Shown: one piece after another, positions 1 through 9,076 of the stretch
Layout: each line of letters opens with the position of its first letter
Position numbering within the stretch: the stretch's first letter is position 1
Origin: Kapaibacterium sp044224925
Lineage (GTDB): Bacteria > Bacteroidota > Ignavibacteria > Kapaibacteriales > Kapaibacteriaceae
Direction of reading: 5' to 3'
NCBI GenBank assembly: GCA_044224925.1
Contig: JBGAJM010000002.1
Coordinates: forward strand, 272,248 to 336,247
Length of the DNA stretch: 64,000 nt
Notes under the pieces: model-generated
Databases searched by the model: none
What the model saw: only the letters and a program-made list of their open reading frames with translations
What the model was told of the DNA's origin: nothing
Program-made: the position numbers and the translations under genes

Positions 1-951
1 ATCTTCACCGTGCTGAACTATCTCCTGCCAAAGGTTGGCGTGATGAGCATGCACTGCTCCGCGAACATTGGCAAAAGCGGCGACACGGCACTGTTCTTCG
101 GATTGTCCGGTACCGGAAAGACCACCCTGTCATCCGATCCTGAGCGCGCACTCATCGGCGATGATGAGCATGGCTGGAGCGATGACGGCGTCTTCAACTT
201 CGAAGGCGGCTGCTATGCAAAGGTGATCAACCTGTCCGCAGAAGCAGAGCCGATGATCTTCTCACTCACACGCACATTCGGAACGATCCTCGAGAACGTG
301 GTGATGGACGAAGAGACACGCGTGCTCGACCTTACATCGCAAGACATCACCGAGAACACACGTGCTTCGTACACGCGCGACGTGATCCCGAACCTCGCAC
401 CGGGGAACAAGGGTGGTCATCCAAAGAACATCGTCTTCCTGACCGCCGATGCCTTCGGTGTAATGCCGCCGATCTCGCGTCTTACACCCGAACAGGCCAT
501 GTTCCACTTCCTGAGCGGATACACGGCGAAGGTGGCGGGGACGGAGGCAGGGGTGAAGGAACCAAGCGCAACGTTCTCAACGTGCTTTGGTGCACCGTTC
601 ATGGTCCATCACCCGAAGGTCTATGCGAATCTGCTTCGCGATAAGATCAACAAGCACGGTGCCACGGTATGGCTCGTGAACACCGGATGGAGTGGTGGTG
701 CGTATGGCGTTGGACATCGCATGAAGATCCAGCATACGCGCGCCATGTTGCGTGCGGCGCTGAATGGCGATCTCAACAATGTGGAGTATGTGAAAGATGC
801 CTTCTTCGGACTCGACATCCCAACGTCGTGCCCCGATGTTCCGGCCGAAGTATTGAACCCACGCAACACGTGGGCAGACAAGGCCGCCTACGATAAGCAG
901 GCGCAGCACCTTGTCGAGTTGTTCAACGACAACTACAAGCAGTTCGAATAA
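1..951 (+). CDS. pckA: Phosphoenolpyruvate carboxykinase (ATP), 5'-truncated
   Basis: Converts oxaloacetate plus ATP to phosphoenolpyruvate, the first step of gluconeogenesis, in the cytoplasm. The visible part carries the family's kinase-1a P-loop (FFGLSGTGKTTLS), the kinase-2 motif (LIGDDEHGW) that binds metal, and the NTGWSGG stretch near the nucleotide/metal site. The reading frame is open from base 1 (codons for I-F-T before the GTG at 10), so the N-terminal part lies outside the window and the GTG is internal. ATP-type PEPCKs are about 520-540 residues, so roughly 220 residues are missing. No co-oriented partner follows; the next genes are on the other strand. Confidence 0.97.
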   Translation: MFTVLNYLLPKVGVMSMHCSANIGKSGDTALFFGLSGTGKTTLSSDPERALIGDDEHGWSDDGVFNFEGGCYAKVINLSAEAEPMIFSLTRTFGTILENVVMDEETRVLDLTSQDITENTRASYTRDVIPNLAPGNKGGHPKNIVFLTADAFGVMPPISRLTPEQAMFHFLSGYTAKVAGTEAGVKEPSATFSTCFGAPFMVHHPKVYANLLRDKINKHGATVWLVNTGWSGGAYGVGHRMKIQHTRAMLRAALNGDLNNVEYVKDAFFGLDIPTSCPDVPAEVLNPRNTWADKAAYDKQAQHLVELFNDNYKQFE

Positions 952-969
952 GAACGGTCGACGACGACG

Positions 970-1251
970 TTAAAAATCGTCGTCGTCATCGATCACATCA
1001 AGATTCGCATTCAAGATATCTGGAGGTATCGGGTCATCATCCATGGCCCGTGCCTCCAGGATCTCGCGAGCTTCCTCGAGGTCATCCTCAAAGACCATCA
1101 CCTTCACGCCATTCGATGCCGTGAGCGAGGGCAGTGCACCACCGGCATCATCGTGGATCACACGATAGTCGATGCCGGCATCACGCAGCTGTGATTCAAC
1201 GAGTTGCGCTTCGATCTCTGAATCGAACTGAGCAAGCAACATCATAGCCAT
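970..1251 (-). CDS. DUF2007-type small protein
   Basis: A 93-residue protein that begins with a compact alpha/beta unit (LLAQFDSEIEAQLVESQLRDAGIDYRV) typical of DUF2007 'putative signal transducing' proteins, and ends in a very acidic tail (VIDDDDDF). The family has no established biochemical role. It lies 15 bp downstream of the 1267-1878 gene on the same strand and is probably co-transcribed with it. Family assignment is from pattern recognition of the N-terminal half; function is unknown. Confidence 0.7.
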   Translation of the reverse strand: MAMMLLAQFDSEIEAQLVESQLRDAGIDYRVIHDDAGGALPSLTASNGVKVMVFEDDLEEAREILEARAMDDDPIPPDILNANLDVIDDDDDF

Positions 1252-1266
1252 TGTCGTTCTCCACGT

Positions 1267-1878
1267 TTACTTTTTGTTCTTCTGCATCTCGGTGGCAACA
1301 CGCGAAATGAGTTCGAATGTTTGCCGTTGGTGTGCCATCTTCACCTTCGCATCCGGATTACGGAAGCACCACATGATCACCGTGTGGTCGTTCACCAGGA
1401 ACTCTTCCGTTTTGTCGATGTTCTCGGGCTTCTCGTTCGCCTTGTAGATGAACTTACAGATCCGAACGCGAGCGTCGGCCGGGAGAACCTTGTCCCATTC
1501 CATGTACAAGATAATACCGTCGGACGTGCCTCCCTTGAACGTTTGGAATGCCGTGCGCGTCGGTGTTCCGATCGCTGCATCCACCTTGGCCGTTTCCTTG
1601 AAGAACTTCTCGGCCACGGCGGACGGACATGCGAACGTATTCACAAGTTTGATCCCATCGGGCACCTTCGAGGCCGGCATCTGGAGCTCGTTCCACGGCA
1701 GCGGAATGGTCCGCGTGAGCTTGGTGAAGTTGTAGCGTTGCGTTTCCGACAAAACCTTGACCGTCTGACCCTGCGGGGTCTTCGTGGGGATCTGTGGGCT
1801 CAACGACGGTGGCATCTGCTGTGCAATGGCAACCGAACCAATGGCCAGAACGAGAACTGCTCGCATCATGGTATGCAT
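1267..1878 (-). CDS. Hypothetical secreted protein
   Basis: A 203-residue protein of unknown function. The ATG at 1878 is chosen because GGAGAA lies just upstream and the product then starts with a clean signal peptide (MHTMMRAVLVLAIGSVAIAQQ). The open frame continues upstream into the ettA 3' end, but that extension has no sensible protein character. The mature part is soluble-looking, with two cysteines (FACPSA and MWCFRN) and a Lys/Asn-rich end. It lies between ettA (26 bp upstream) and the DUF2007 gene, all leftward. I do not recognise a domain. Confidence 0.7.
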   Translation of the reverse strand: MHTMMRAVLVLAIGSVAIAQQMPPSLSPQIPTKTPQGQTVKVLSETQRYNFTKLTRTIPLPWNELQMPASKVPDGIKLVNTFACPSAVAEKFFKETAKVDAAIGTPTRTAFQTFKGGTSDGIILYMEWDKVLPADARVRICKFIYKANEKPENIDKTEEFLVNDHTVIMWCFRNPDAKVKMAHQRQTFELISRVATEMQKNKK

Positions 1879-1903
1879 AGATTCTTCTCCGAAGTTCAAA
1901 CGG

Positions 1904-3583
1904 TTAACGAGTGAGTTTTCTGTAGGTGAGCCGATGCGGGCGCTCGGCATCGATGCCCAATCGACGTTTTCTGTCCTCTTCGTATTGCGAGTAGTTTCCA
2001 TCGAACCACACCACATTCGAGTCACCTTCAAAGGCAAGGATGTTGGTTGCGATCCGGTCGAGGAACCAACGATCGTGACTGATGACCACGGCGCATCCGG
2101 CAAACTCTTGCAATGCCTCTTCCAAAGCCCGTAGCGTATTGACGTCGAGATCGTTCGTTGGCTCATCGAGCAGGAGCACGTTCGCGCCCTCTTTCAACAT
2201 CTTGGCCAAGTGCACACGATTGCGCTCTCCGCCGGAGAGATGCGTCACGAGCTTCTGCTGATCACTGCCGTTGAAGTTGAACCGAGCCACGTAGGCTCGC
2301 GATTGCATTTCCCGATTGCCGAGCATGATCACATCGTTCCCGTCGGAGATCTCTTGCCAGATGCTCTTCGTTGGATCGAGCGGACGGTTCTGATCGATGT
2401 AGCCAAGCTTCACCGTGTCCCCCACGATGAACTCGCCGGCATCGGGCTCCAACTCTCCGGTGATCATTTTGAACAGCGTGGTCTTTCCCGCACCGTTCGG
2501 TCCGATGATCCCAATGATACCTCCGGGAGGCAAGGAGAAGGAGAGATCCTCATACAGGATCTTATCGCCGAACGCCTTGCTGATGTGCTTTGCATCGATG
2601 ACCACGTCGCCCAGGCGCGGACCCGCAGGGATGAAGATCTCCATCTCTTCGTTCCGCTTGACGGTGTCTTCGGTAAGGAGCTTCTCATAGGCACTGATAC
2701 GCGCCTTGCTCTTCGCATGGCGACCCTTCGGATCCTTGCGAACCCACTCCAGCTCTTCCTTCAAGGCCTTCTGACGTTTGCTCTCTGTCTTCTCTTCTTG
2801 CGCCATGCGCGCAGACTTCAGTTCCAACCACTTCGTGTAGTTCCCTTCGAACGGAATGCCGGCGCCATTGTCCAATTCAAGGATCCAACCCGCCACATTG
2901 TCGAGGAAGTATCGATCGTGCGTTACGGCGATCACCGTTCCCTCATACTTGGCAAGGTGCTGCTCCAACCACGACACGCTCTCCGCATCAAGGTGGTTCG
3001 TTGGCTCATCCAACAGCAGCACGTCGGGCTTTTGCAACAGGAGCCGACAGAGTGCAACACGACGCTTCTCACCGCCGGAGATCACGCCAACAAGCGTGTC
3101 CGATGGTGGACAGCGGAGTGCATCCATTGCGAACTCCAGCTTACTGTCGATATCCCATGCTCCCAGATGCTCGATCTTGTCTTGCAGCTTCGCCTGCTTT
3201 TCGAGCAGCGCATCGAAGTCCGCGTCGGGATCGGCGAACTGCTCGCTGATGGCATTGTATTCCTTGAGAAGGTTCACCGATTCCGTGGCGCCTTCTTCAA
3301 CGATCTCCTTCACGGTCTTGTTAGGATCGAGCAACGGCTCTTGCGGCAAGTAGCCGAAGGTCACGTCCTTGTTCTTCGTGATCTGACCGATGTACTCTTC
3401 GTCGAGTCCTGCGATGATCTTCAACAGCGAGGATTTTCCGGCGCCGTTCAATCCCAAGACACCGATCTTCGCCCCGTAGAAGAAGGACAGATAGATGTCC
3501 TTCAAGACGGTCTTGTTCGGCTTGTAGACCTTGCTGACGCCGACCATTGAAAAAATGATCTTATTCGGTTCTGCGATTGCCAT
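1904..3583 (-). CDS. ettA: Energy-dependent translational throttle EttA (ABC-F ATPase)
   Basis: A soluble ABC-F protein of 559 residues that binds the ribosomal E site and gates the start of elongation according to ADP/ATP level. Two ABC domains are seen: Walker A GLNGAGKSS, signature SGGEKRR and Walker B LLLDEPTNHLD in the first; GPNGAGKTT, LSGGERNR and LLLDEPTNDLD in the second. Between them is the charged P-site-interaction linker (KRQKALKEELEWVRKDPKGR). Length matches the 555-residue E. coli EttA. The start MAIAEPNKIIFSM at 3583 aligns with the family; MNS three codons upstream is the alternative. The longer frame to 3739 is not supported. Confidence 0.95.
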   Translation of the reverse strand: MAIAEPNKIIFSMVGVSKVYKPNKTVLKDIYLSFFYGAKIGVLGLNGAGKSSLLKIIAGLDEEYIGQITKNKDVTFGYLPQEPLLDPNKTVKEIVEEGATESVNLLKEYNAISEQFADPDADFDALLEKQAKLQDKIEHLGAWDIDSKLEFAMDALRCPPSDTLVGVISGGEKRRVALCRLLLQKPDVLLLDEPTNHLDAESVSWLEQHLAKYEGTVIAVTHDRYFLDNVAGWILELDNGAGIPFEGNYTKWLELKSARMAQEEKTESKRQKALKEELEWVRKDPKGRHAKSKARISAYEKLLTEDTVKRNEEMEIFIPAGPRLGDVVIDAKHISKAFGDKILYEDLSFSLPPGGIIGIIGPNGAGKTTLFKMITGELEPDAGEFIVGDTVKLGYIDQNRPLDPTKSIWQEISDGNDVIMLGNREMQSRAYVARFNFNGSDQQKLVTHLSGGERNRVHLAKMLKEGANVLLLDEPTNDLDVNTLRALEEALQEFAGCAVVISHDRWFLDRIATNILAFEGDSNVVWFDGNYSQYEEDRKRRLGIDAERPHRLTYRKLTR

Positions 3584-3659
3584 TGAGTTCATCCAGGGGT
3601 TACGGTGAGCGACAAAATTACGAACTTGAGTGATGCCACTGATCGGAAGGGATGAACAT

Positions 3660-4283
3660 ATGGCCACGTGGAGAGAGGTTCTTGGAGAGCGCTCCGGCGT
3701 TCGTGCTCTCGGTGCAACTTCCATTGCCCTCGCACTCACGCTCTACGTCTATGCGAACTTCCTTACCGCCATCGAACAGCGTGTTGGTGTGGTGCTGACC
3801 GATCCGGTCCTTGCCGCCTTCCCAGCCCTTGATCTTACCTGGCCCATCTTCGTCATCCTCTATGGGACGCTGGTGGTGGCCATCGTCGCGCTGCTACGCG
3901 ACCCGCTGCGCCTGATGCTCGCCGTGCGAGCGTATGCCACGCTTGTGGTGATCCGGATGGCCTGCATGTGGGTGATCCCGCTCGAACCTCCTGCAGGAAT
4001 GATCCCGCTTATCGACCCTATCGTGCAATCGGCAACCGGGGCGAGCGCTGCATTGTCGAGGGATCTGTTCTTCAGCGGACATACCTCGATCCTCACGCTC
4101 ATGGCCTGTGTGATGCCACGTCGCGGAATGCGGATCTTCTTTGCTGTGCTTGCCGTGCTCATGGGATGCTTTGTGATCCTGCAGCATGTGCACTATACGA
4201 TCGACGTGCTGGTGGCTCCGATGGCCGCCTTTACAGCGTACACGCTCATGAAGGGCCGAGGCGATCTGCCAGACCGGCAATGA
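3660..4283 (+). CDS. PAP2_C / sphingomyelin-synthase-like membrane protein
   Basis: A 207-residue polytopic membrane protein with about five to six hydrophobic helices. Two late motifs, SGHTS (His141) and HVHYTIDV (His178, Asp182), reproduce the His-His-Asp triad of the sphingomyelin synthase branch of the PAP2 superfamily (CSGHT and HYSIDV), which transfers or removes phospho-headgroups on ceramide or diacylglycerol. The start at 3660 is chosen over the GTG at 3630 because GGAAGGG (3645-3651) lies 8 nt before it. The 3' end overlaps the convergent ureohydrolase gene by 38 nt. A ceramide headgroup role is an inference, helped by the serine palmitoyltransferase about 6 kb away. Confidence 0.75.
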   Translation: MATWREVLGERSGVRALGATSIALALTLYVYANFLTAIEQRVGVVLTDPVLAAFPALDLTWPIFVILYGTLVVAIVALLRDPLRLMLAVRAYATLVVIRMACMWVIPLEPPAGMIPLIDPIVQSATGASAALSRDLFFSGHTSILTLMACVMPRRGMRIFFAVLAVLMGCFVILQHVHYTIDVLVAPMAAFTAYTLMKGRGDLPDRQ

Positions 4284-5253
4284 CCTCTGCGAGCACCAAT
4301 CCTGCGAGCTTCGCCGTCCGTCCATCCACATCGTATCGCGGATTCACTTCCACGATATCGAAGGCGCACAATGCGCGATGCATTGCCGCCGCACGAACGC
4401 AGTGCAGCACTTCTTCGGGTGTGAAGCCAGCCGCTGCCGGCGCACTCACACCGGGAGCATAGGCCGAGGCAACAGCATCCATGTCCAGCGAAACGTAGAG
4501 CTTCGATGCGGCCTGTGTGGCCATCATCAATGCATCGTCCCATGCCGCCTTTATACCTCGTTCACGGATGTGATCGAGCATGACTGCATGCATGCCGTAG
4601 TGCGCGATGAGATCGAGATGGCTGCGCGAAACACTTGTTTGCTGCAGACCAAATTCAAGGAAGGAGGCAGGGGCAAGGGAGGATGTAGGTTCCGTGAGCA
4701 TTTGACGGAACGGAGATCCACTGTGGGAGCGCACGTCGTCGATGAGCGGTCGCACATCGGCATGGGCATCGATGTTGATCACACCGAACGGTTCTCCCAC
4801 ATAATTCATCGCACGGATCGTCGGCCACGCCGTGTCGTGGCCTCCGCCAAGCAAGATCGGAATGCATCCCGCGTGAAGGAGACTCGTTACCACATCGTGC
4901 TGTTCGTCGTGGATCTGCTCAAGGGTCTTACCGCTCGTATCGATGTCGCCTGCATCGCACACGACCAAGCGTTCGCTCTTGATCACACGTTCGACGGCCG
5001 ATGTTGCGAGCTTCGTGAAGGCCATGCGGACAGCACGAGGTGCATCTTCCGCACCGGGTCGGCCACCGTTCCGCTCGACGCCGATGTGTTGCGGTATGCC
5101 AACGATCACGGCAACGATCGATGCCGTTGCGGGGATCTCGTCGATGGGCGTCAGAAGATCACCGAATCTCGGGTCTTCAGGATCGGTCCCATGAAAGATC
5201 GCCTCCTCCGGTACGGACCGAAGAAGGCGTCTTGTTTTGTCGGGGATCATCAT
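4246..5253 (-). CDS. Arginase/agmatinase/formiminoglutamase family hydrolase
   Basis: A 335-residue Mn-dependent ureohydrolase. Metal-binding motifs are complete: GGGHD (His139), NIDAHAD (Asp162, His164, Asp166) and SLDMDAV, followed by DIVEVNP near the C-terminus. The SGSPFR segment after the second motif resembles HutG-type formimidoylglutamases more than classical arginases, but substrate cannot be settled by eye. The likely reaction is hydrolysis of an amidino or formimino compound, releasing urea or formamide. No hut or speA/B partner is adjacent. It starts 4 bp from the end of the large secreted-protein gene upstream on the same strand. Confidence 0.85.
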   Translation of the reverse strand: MMIPDKTRRLLRSVPEEAIFHGTDPEDPRFGDLLTPIDEIPATASIVAVIVGIPQHIGVERNGGRPGAEDAPRAVRMAFTKLATSAVERVIKSERLVVCDAGDIDTSGKTLEQIHDEQHDVVTSLLHAGCIPILLGGGHDTAWPTIRAMNYVGEPFGVINIDAHADVRPLIDDVRSHSGSPFRQMLTEPTSSLAPASFLEFGLQQTSVSRSHLDLIAHYGMHAVMLDHIRERGIKAAWDDALMMATQAASKLYVSLDMDAVASAYAPGVSAPAAAGFTPEEVLHCVRAAAMHRALCAFDIVEVNPRYDVDGRTAKLAGLVLAEVIAGLADRLGPS

Positions 5254-5257
5254 TGCG

Positions 5258-8200
5258 TTACTGTACCACGGTGAATGGTACCGATGTGCGGCGTTGTTCG
5301 GATTCCAACGAGAGGAAGTACATCCCTGGCGTAAGGGCGGATGGGATCAGGTAGCGTTGCTCACCTTCGACGATGATACCGTCAAAGAGCGTGGCGACGA
5401 TCCGACCGAGCACGTCGCGAACCACAACGCGTGTGTTCACGAGCGTACCCGCATGCACAACGACAACGGCCTCGCTCACGTTCACCACAGGATTGGGCAG
5501 CACGCCAAGATCCACTTGATCTGCGAACGACGTTTCCGTTGTTGCCACATCACTCGTGGTGGATGCAACACCGATCAGACGCACGATCACATTGGCCGAG
5601 CGTTCGTCATTCGTCTCGACGCGAAGCGTACCACTGCTGGTGCCTTCGTCGGAACGCAGGAATTTCACGGTCACATACATCGTGTCACCCGGCTGCAGTA
5701 CCACACCACCGGCCGTGTCCGGCACGATGCTGGACGTGGTGAAGTGTCCCTTGAGTTGGAAACAGGTGATCGACTTCACGCGAAGCGGTACGCTGCCCTT
5801 TGGATAGACCTTCACGATGCGCTCTTGGAATTCGCCTGGCTTCACCGGACCGAATCGGACCGTGTCGGCACTCACACCAACCGTTGGCTTCGGAGCGACG
5901 CGGAACTGGATCCAGGCGCGATGACCAAAGTCCGGCTCGAACGACTTGGCATTCGTGCCATTCCTGATCACCAACGATCCTGTACCCAATTGATCGCGAA
6001 GGAACCAGAAGTCCAATCCGTAATCCAGCTTGTTCACCAACTCATACTCATAGCAACCATCGGCGAGCGTGTACTTGTTCTCGAGCGTCTTATTGCTTTC
6101 GAGATTCTCGCCGGAACCGATCACCGAATCATTATCCAGGCGACGGAGCTTCCACACGTATTGCTCCGGTGCGAAGTTGTTCGTCTTCAGCGTGATGGTC
6201 ACATCAGGAAACCACACCGGTGGCAGTACGATGTTCGTGGTGATGGAATTGTTCTGCTCGTATCCGTCGGTGCCGCCGTTCGGTGCGCTGATCTGTACCT
6301 GGAACTTCTTATTGCCATCTCCGCTGCCCCAGTTCGGCGGAGGAAGGGCCACCGTGTCTTGATCCATGAAGGCGAGGTTGCCGTTCCACGTATACGTGCT
6401 CTGCACGCCGTCGGTAAGGCCATACGTGAAGGTCACGGAGCGAAGTGCCGTGGACCCTGTGTTGCGCAACACCACAATGGGTTGTCCGCAGATCGGATTC
6501 ATGCGCGAGTAGAACTCCCAGTTGTTCGGTGCGATCACGTCGACCAAGCCTGCATCAAGTGCGAAGTTGGCCGGACCATAGGCAATGAATTGCGAGCTCA
6601 CGACCCAATTGCCGTAAGCGCCATTGGTAGAGTCGGAGTCGATACCGTGGTCGATGCTCACACGCTGACCCGGCGTGACGGACGTGGTGATGTCGTGATC
6701 ATAGATGTCCACAGGTGCTCCCGGACACCATCCTGTGCGATCGATCAACCATGTTCCTCCTTGTGGAAACACAGGATTCATCGCGCATTCCTTCCACAAC
6801 AACCAGCGGTTCTTCTCGGTGCCGTTCACCTTGAGCCAATGGAAACGCGGACAGAACTCTGCACAGTTGGTAGGATTACTAAAGGCATGTCCGCTGGTCG
6901 TGGTCTTCACGCGGAAGCTCCGAGCATCCGGATGAGCGAGCACATCAACGGCAGGAAGTGCCGTGCCTTTGACGACATCGGAATAGTTCACACTGTTAAG
7001 GTCGACGATCTGATCCAACTGCTTCACGGTGCGCGGCGGCGTACCCTTGATGAAGACGAAGGTGAGATCGATCAGCTCTTGTTGATTGCCGGCGCTCAGG
7101 GTCACGTTGTTGCGAAGGATCGGCGCGAAGTCTGTGACATCGTAGATCCAACGGAATCCGTTCGGGCCAAGGTCGAGATTGATACCGTACGGCGTGATGT
7201 ATCGACCGATCTCCCATGTGACGAGCGGAGAGAAGTACTCACGATCCTGACGGGTGAGCGTTGTCTGCGCCGGGATCATCACGCTGTCCACCTTTTTGCC
7301 GTACTGATCCACCGTGTACGAATAGATGCCGGCTTCCCAGACAAGAAGAGTGTCTGTAGGTGTGGATGGATGCTTGGGTGCATCGAACTGATAGATGCGA
7401 CGCTCACATGGGTTCTCGTAGAGCACCACTGACAGTTGCTTCGCGGGAACAGTTGTGGTCACGGCCGTCGAGTCGTTCTTCTGCACGAATGTCCCTTGCT
7501 CGAAGGCAAGGTTCAAGCGTCCTTCATCACTTGCCATCGGATCGAGTCGCAGGTCCATTGCCTGTACGGTCGTGCGCAACGGCAGACCGAAGATCGTGGC
7601 ATGGTGATTCTTTCCGGATGCATCTTCGGCAACGAGACCATTGGTCTCCGAGCAGCGATAGTATGCCTGCAGATTGGCGATGTTCGGATGCGCGGCGTCG
7701 ATCGACTTGAACAGATACGCCTGGATCGTGGTGGAGTCGAGCGCTTTGTTCCACACTTGGATCTCGTCGAGCATTCCCTCATACGATCCTGAGCCTCCGC
7801 TACCCATCACGAACTTCGTGATGCCCCGCATCGACTTCGTCTTTCCATTCCCACTGAAGAACAAGGAACCATTCAGATACATCTGCATGATGCCAGTTTT
7901 CGAGTTCTTCACAAAGGCCCAATGATTCCACTGTCCCTTGTATTGAAACGCCTGCGCATCCTGCTCGATCCGATCGAACGCTCCGCTCACGGGGTCGATG
8001 CCGCAATCCCAATACACTCTGCCCTGATCCCACGGAAGGTGGGCATTGATCACACGTCGACCTTTGTCGTCGTACGCTTCAAAGGCATTGATCGCGCGTG
8101 GCAGTCGGTTCGGATCTCCGTACGTCCAGAAGGCAACTGTCACTTCATCAGTGATCGCACTGCCCACCTCTGTTGGCAGTGTCATCACATCACCGGCAGT

Positions 8201-9058
8201 GAACGCATAGGCACGTTCTGTTCCAATGATCTGCAGGCTGCTGAATGCAAGGTTCGCCGTTGTCTCGAGTTTGCCGGCGGGCGTTCCGCCTTCACAGCTC
8301 ACGTCGAGAATGATGTTCGAGGTTCCATCCCAATCGAATTGCGTGGTGAGCAGCAGGTCGTTGTTTCCGACCGCAATGGTCGTTGCCTTCGAATACACGG
8401 TGGTGAATCCATCCATGTCCATGCGACCATTGCGCAGGTCGGCACGCGATGTCTGCTTCATGCGGAACGTGAGCCGCGCCATCGAACCTGAAGCTTGCTT
8501 GCCGAAGAGACGAATGCCGGTGAGCTTTCCGGGTTTCACCCCGGCAGTGACCAGATCGGCTGCCGGATAGATGTACTGTGTTCGTTGCGGAGTGGTATTC
8601 AACAGAGTCGTGTTCGTGCCCACCCGATTGCGGAACACGGTGTCCCACGTGACGTTGGTGGACTGCGTGCGGGTGACGTACTTCTCGTATCGACGGAGGT
8701 TCGAGGTCACCGGAACCGACGTGTAGCCAAACGTGGCAGGCGTTGCATTGCGCACTCGGAAGTTCGGTGCGATCTGCAGCGTCGAGTCGTATTCACCCGT
8801 TGAATCAGTGACGGTGGTGTACGTCAGATAGTCCCACTCACCGCACGGATACTTGTCCTGCGTGGTGCGTGGGTCGCATTTCAGCGTGTAATACATCAAC
8901 ACCTTCTCATACGACTGCTTCGGCGGGAACAAGTAGGTTCCGCTTCGCTTTGTGATGTCGTCAAAGGTGAGCGTCTTCACCACCACCGTGTCGCCTGCAT
9001 ACGCAAGGGTCAACGAGGTCACGGAAAGGAGGAGAAGGAAGAAGGAACGAAGGTACAT
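5258..9058 (-). CDS. Secreted PNGase F-like protein with LamG insert and T9SS C-terminal domain
   Basis: A 1266-residue exported protein with signal peptide MYLRSFFLLLLSVTSLTLAYA. The N-terminal region contains YYTLKCDP...CGEWDYLTYT and, past residue 700, NCAEFCPRFHWLKV and DRTGWCPG; these cysteine-rich motifs are characteristic of the peptide-N-glycosidase F N/C beta-sandwich fold, which removes N-glycans from glycoproteins. A LamG/concanavalin-like domain lies at about 290-470 (WTYGDPN, MYLNGSLFFSG, MLDEIQVWNKALD). A HYDIN/choice-of-anchor-like beta domain (VRFGPVKPGEFQERIV) precedes the sorting domain (LGVLPNPVVNVS ... GMYFLSLES ... VPFTVVQ). Likely cell-surface or released. Catalytic activity is not proven: I did not map the Asp/Glu residues of PNGase F. 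Confidence 0.8.
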   Translation of the reverse strand: MYLRSFFLLLLSVTSLTLAYAGDTVVVKTLTFDDITKRSGTYLFPPKQSYEKVLMYYTLKCDPRTTQDKYPCGEWDYLTYTTVTDSTGEYDSTLQIAPNFRVRNATPATFGYTSVPVTSNLRRYEKYVTRTQSTNVTWDTVFRNRVGTNTTLLNTTPQRTQYIYPAADLVTAGVKPGKLTGIRLFGKQASGSMARLTFRMKQTSRADLRNGRMDMDGFTTVYSKATTIAVGNNDLLLTTQFDWDGTSNIILDVSCEGGTPAGKLETTANLAFSSLQIIGTERAYAFTAGDVMTLPTEVGSAITDEVTVAFWTYGDPNRLPRAINAFEAYDDKGRRVINAHLPWDQGRVYWDCGIDPVSGAFDRIEQDAQAFQYKGQWNHWAFVKNSKTGIMQMYLNGSLFFSGNGKTKSMRGITKFVMGSGGSGSYEGMLDEIQVWNKALDSTTIQAYLFKSIDAAHPNIANLQAYYRCSETNGLVAEDASGKNHHATIFGLPLRTTVQAMDLRLDPMASDEGRLNLAFEQGTFVQKNDSTAVTTTVPAKQLSVVLYENPCERRIYQFDAPKHPSTPTDTLLVWEAGIYSYTVDQYGKKVDSVMIPAQTTLTRQDREYFSPLVTWEIGRYITPYGINLDLGPNGFRWIYDVTDFAPILRNNVTLSAGNQQELIDLTFVFIKGTPPRTVKQLDQIVDLNSVNYSDVVKGTALPAVDVLAHPDARSFRVKTTTSGHAFSNPTNCAEFCPRFHWLKVNGTEKNRWLLWKECAMNPVFPQGGTWLIDRTGWCPGAPVDIYDHDITTSVTPGQRVSIDHGIDSDSTNGAYGNWVVSSQFIAYGPANFALDAGLVDVIAPNNWEFYSRMNPICGQPIVVLRNTGSTALRSVTFTYGLTDGVQSTYTWNGNLAFMDQDTVALPPPNWGSGDGNKKFQVQISAPNGGTDGYEQNNSITTNIVLPPVWFPDVTITLKTNNFAPEQYVWKLRRLDNDSVIGSGENLESNKTLENKYTLADGCYEYELVNKLDYGLDFWFLRDQLGTGSLVIRNGTNAKSFEPDFGHRAWIQFRVAPKPTVGVSADTVRFGPVKPGEFQERIVKVYPKGSVPLRVKSITCFQLKGHFTTSSIVPDTAGGVVLQPGDTMYVTVKFLRSDEGTSSGTLRVETNDERSANVIVRLIGVASTTSDVATTETSFADQVDLGVLPNPVVNVSEAVVVVHAGTLVNTRVVVRDVLGRIVATLFDGIIVEGEQRYLIPSALTPGMYFLSLESEQRRTSVPFTVVQ

Positions 9059-9076
9059 GGTCGACTCCTAGTAGGA

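Noticed and set aside
2210..3550. 446-codon open frame on the plus strand
   Set aside because: Antisense to ettA, no motifs, shadow of a high-GC gene.
5237..7432. 731-codon open frame on the plus strand
   Set aside because: Fully antisense to the PNGase F-like gene; Arg/His-rich composition typical of a shadow frame.
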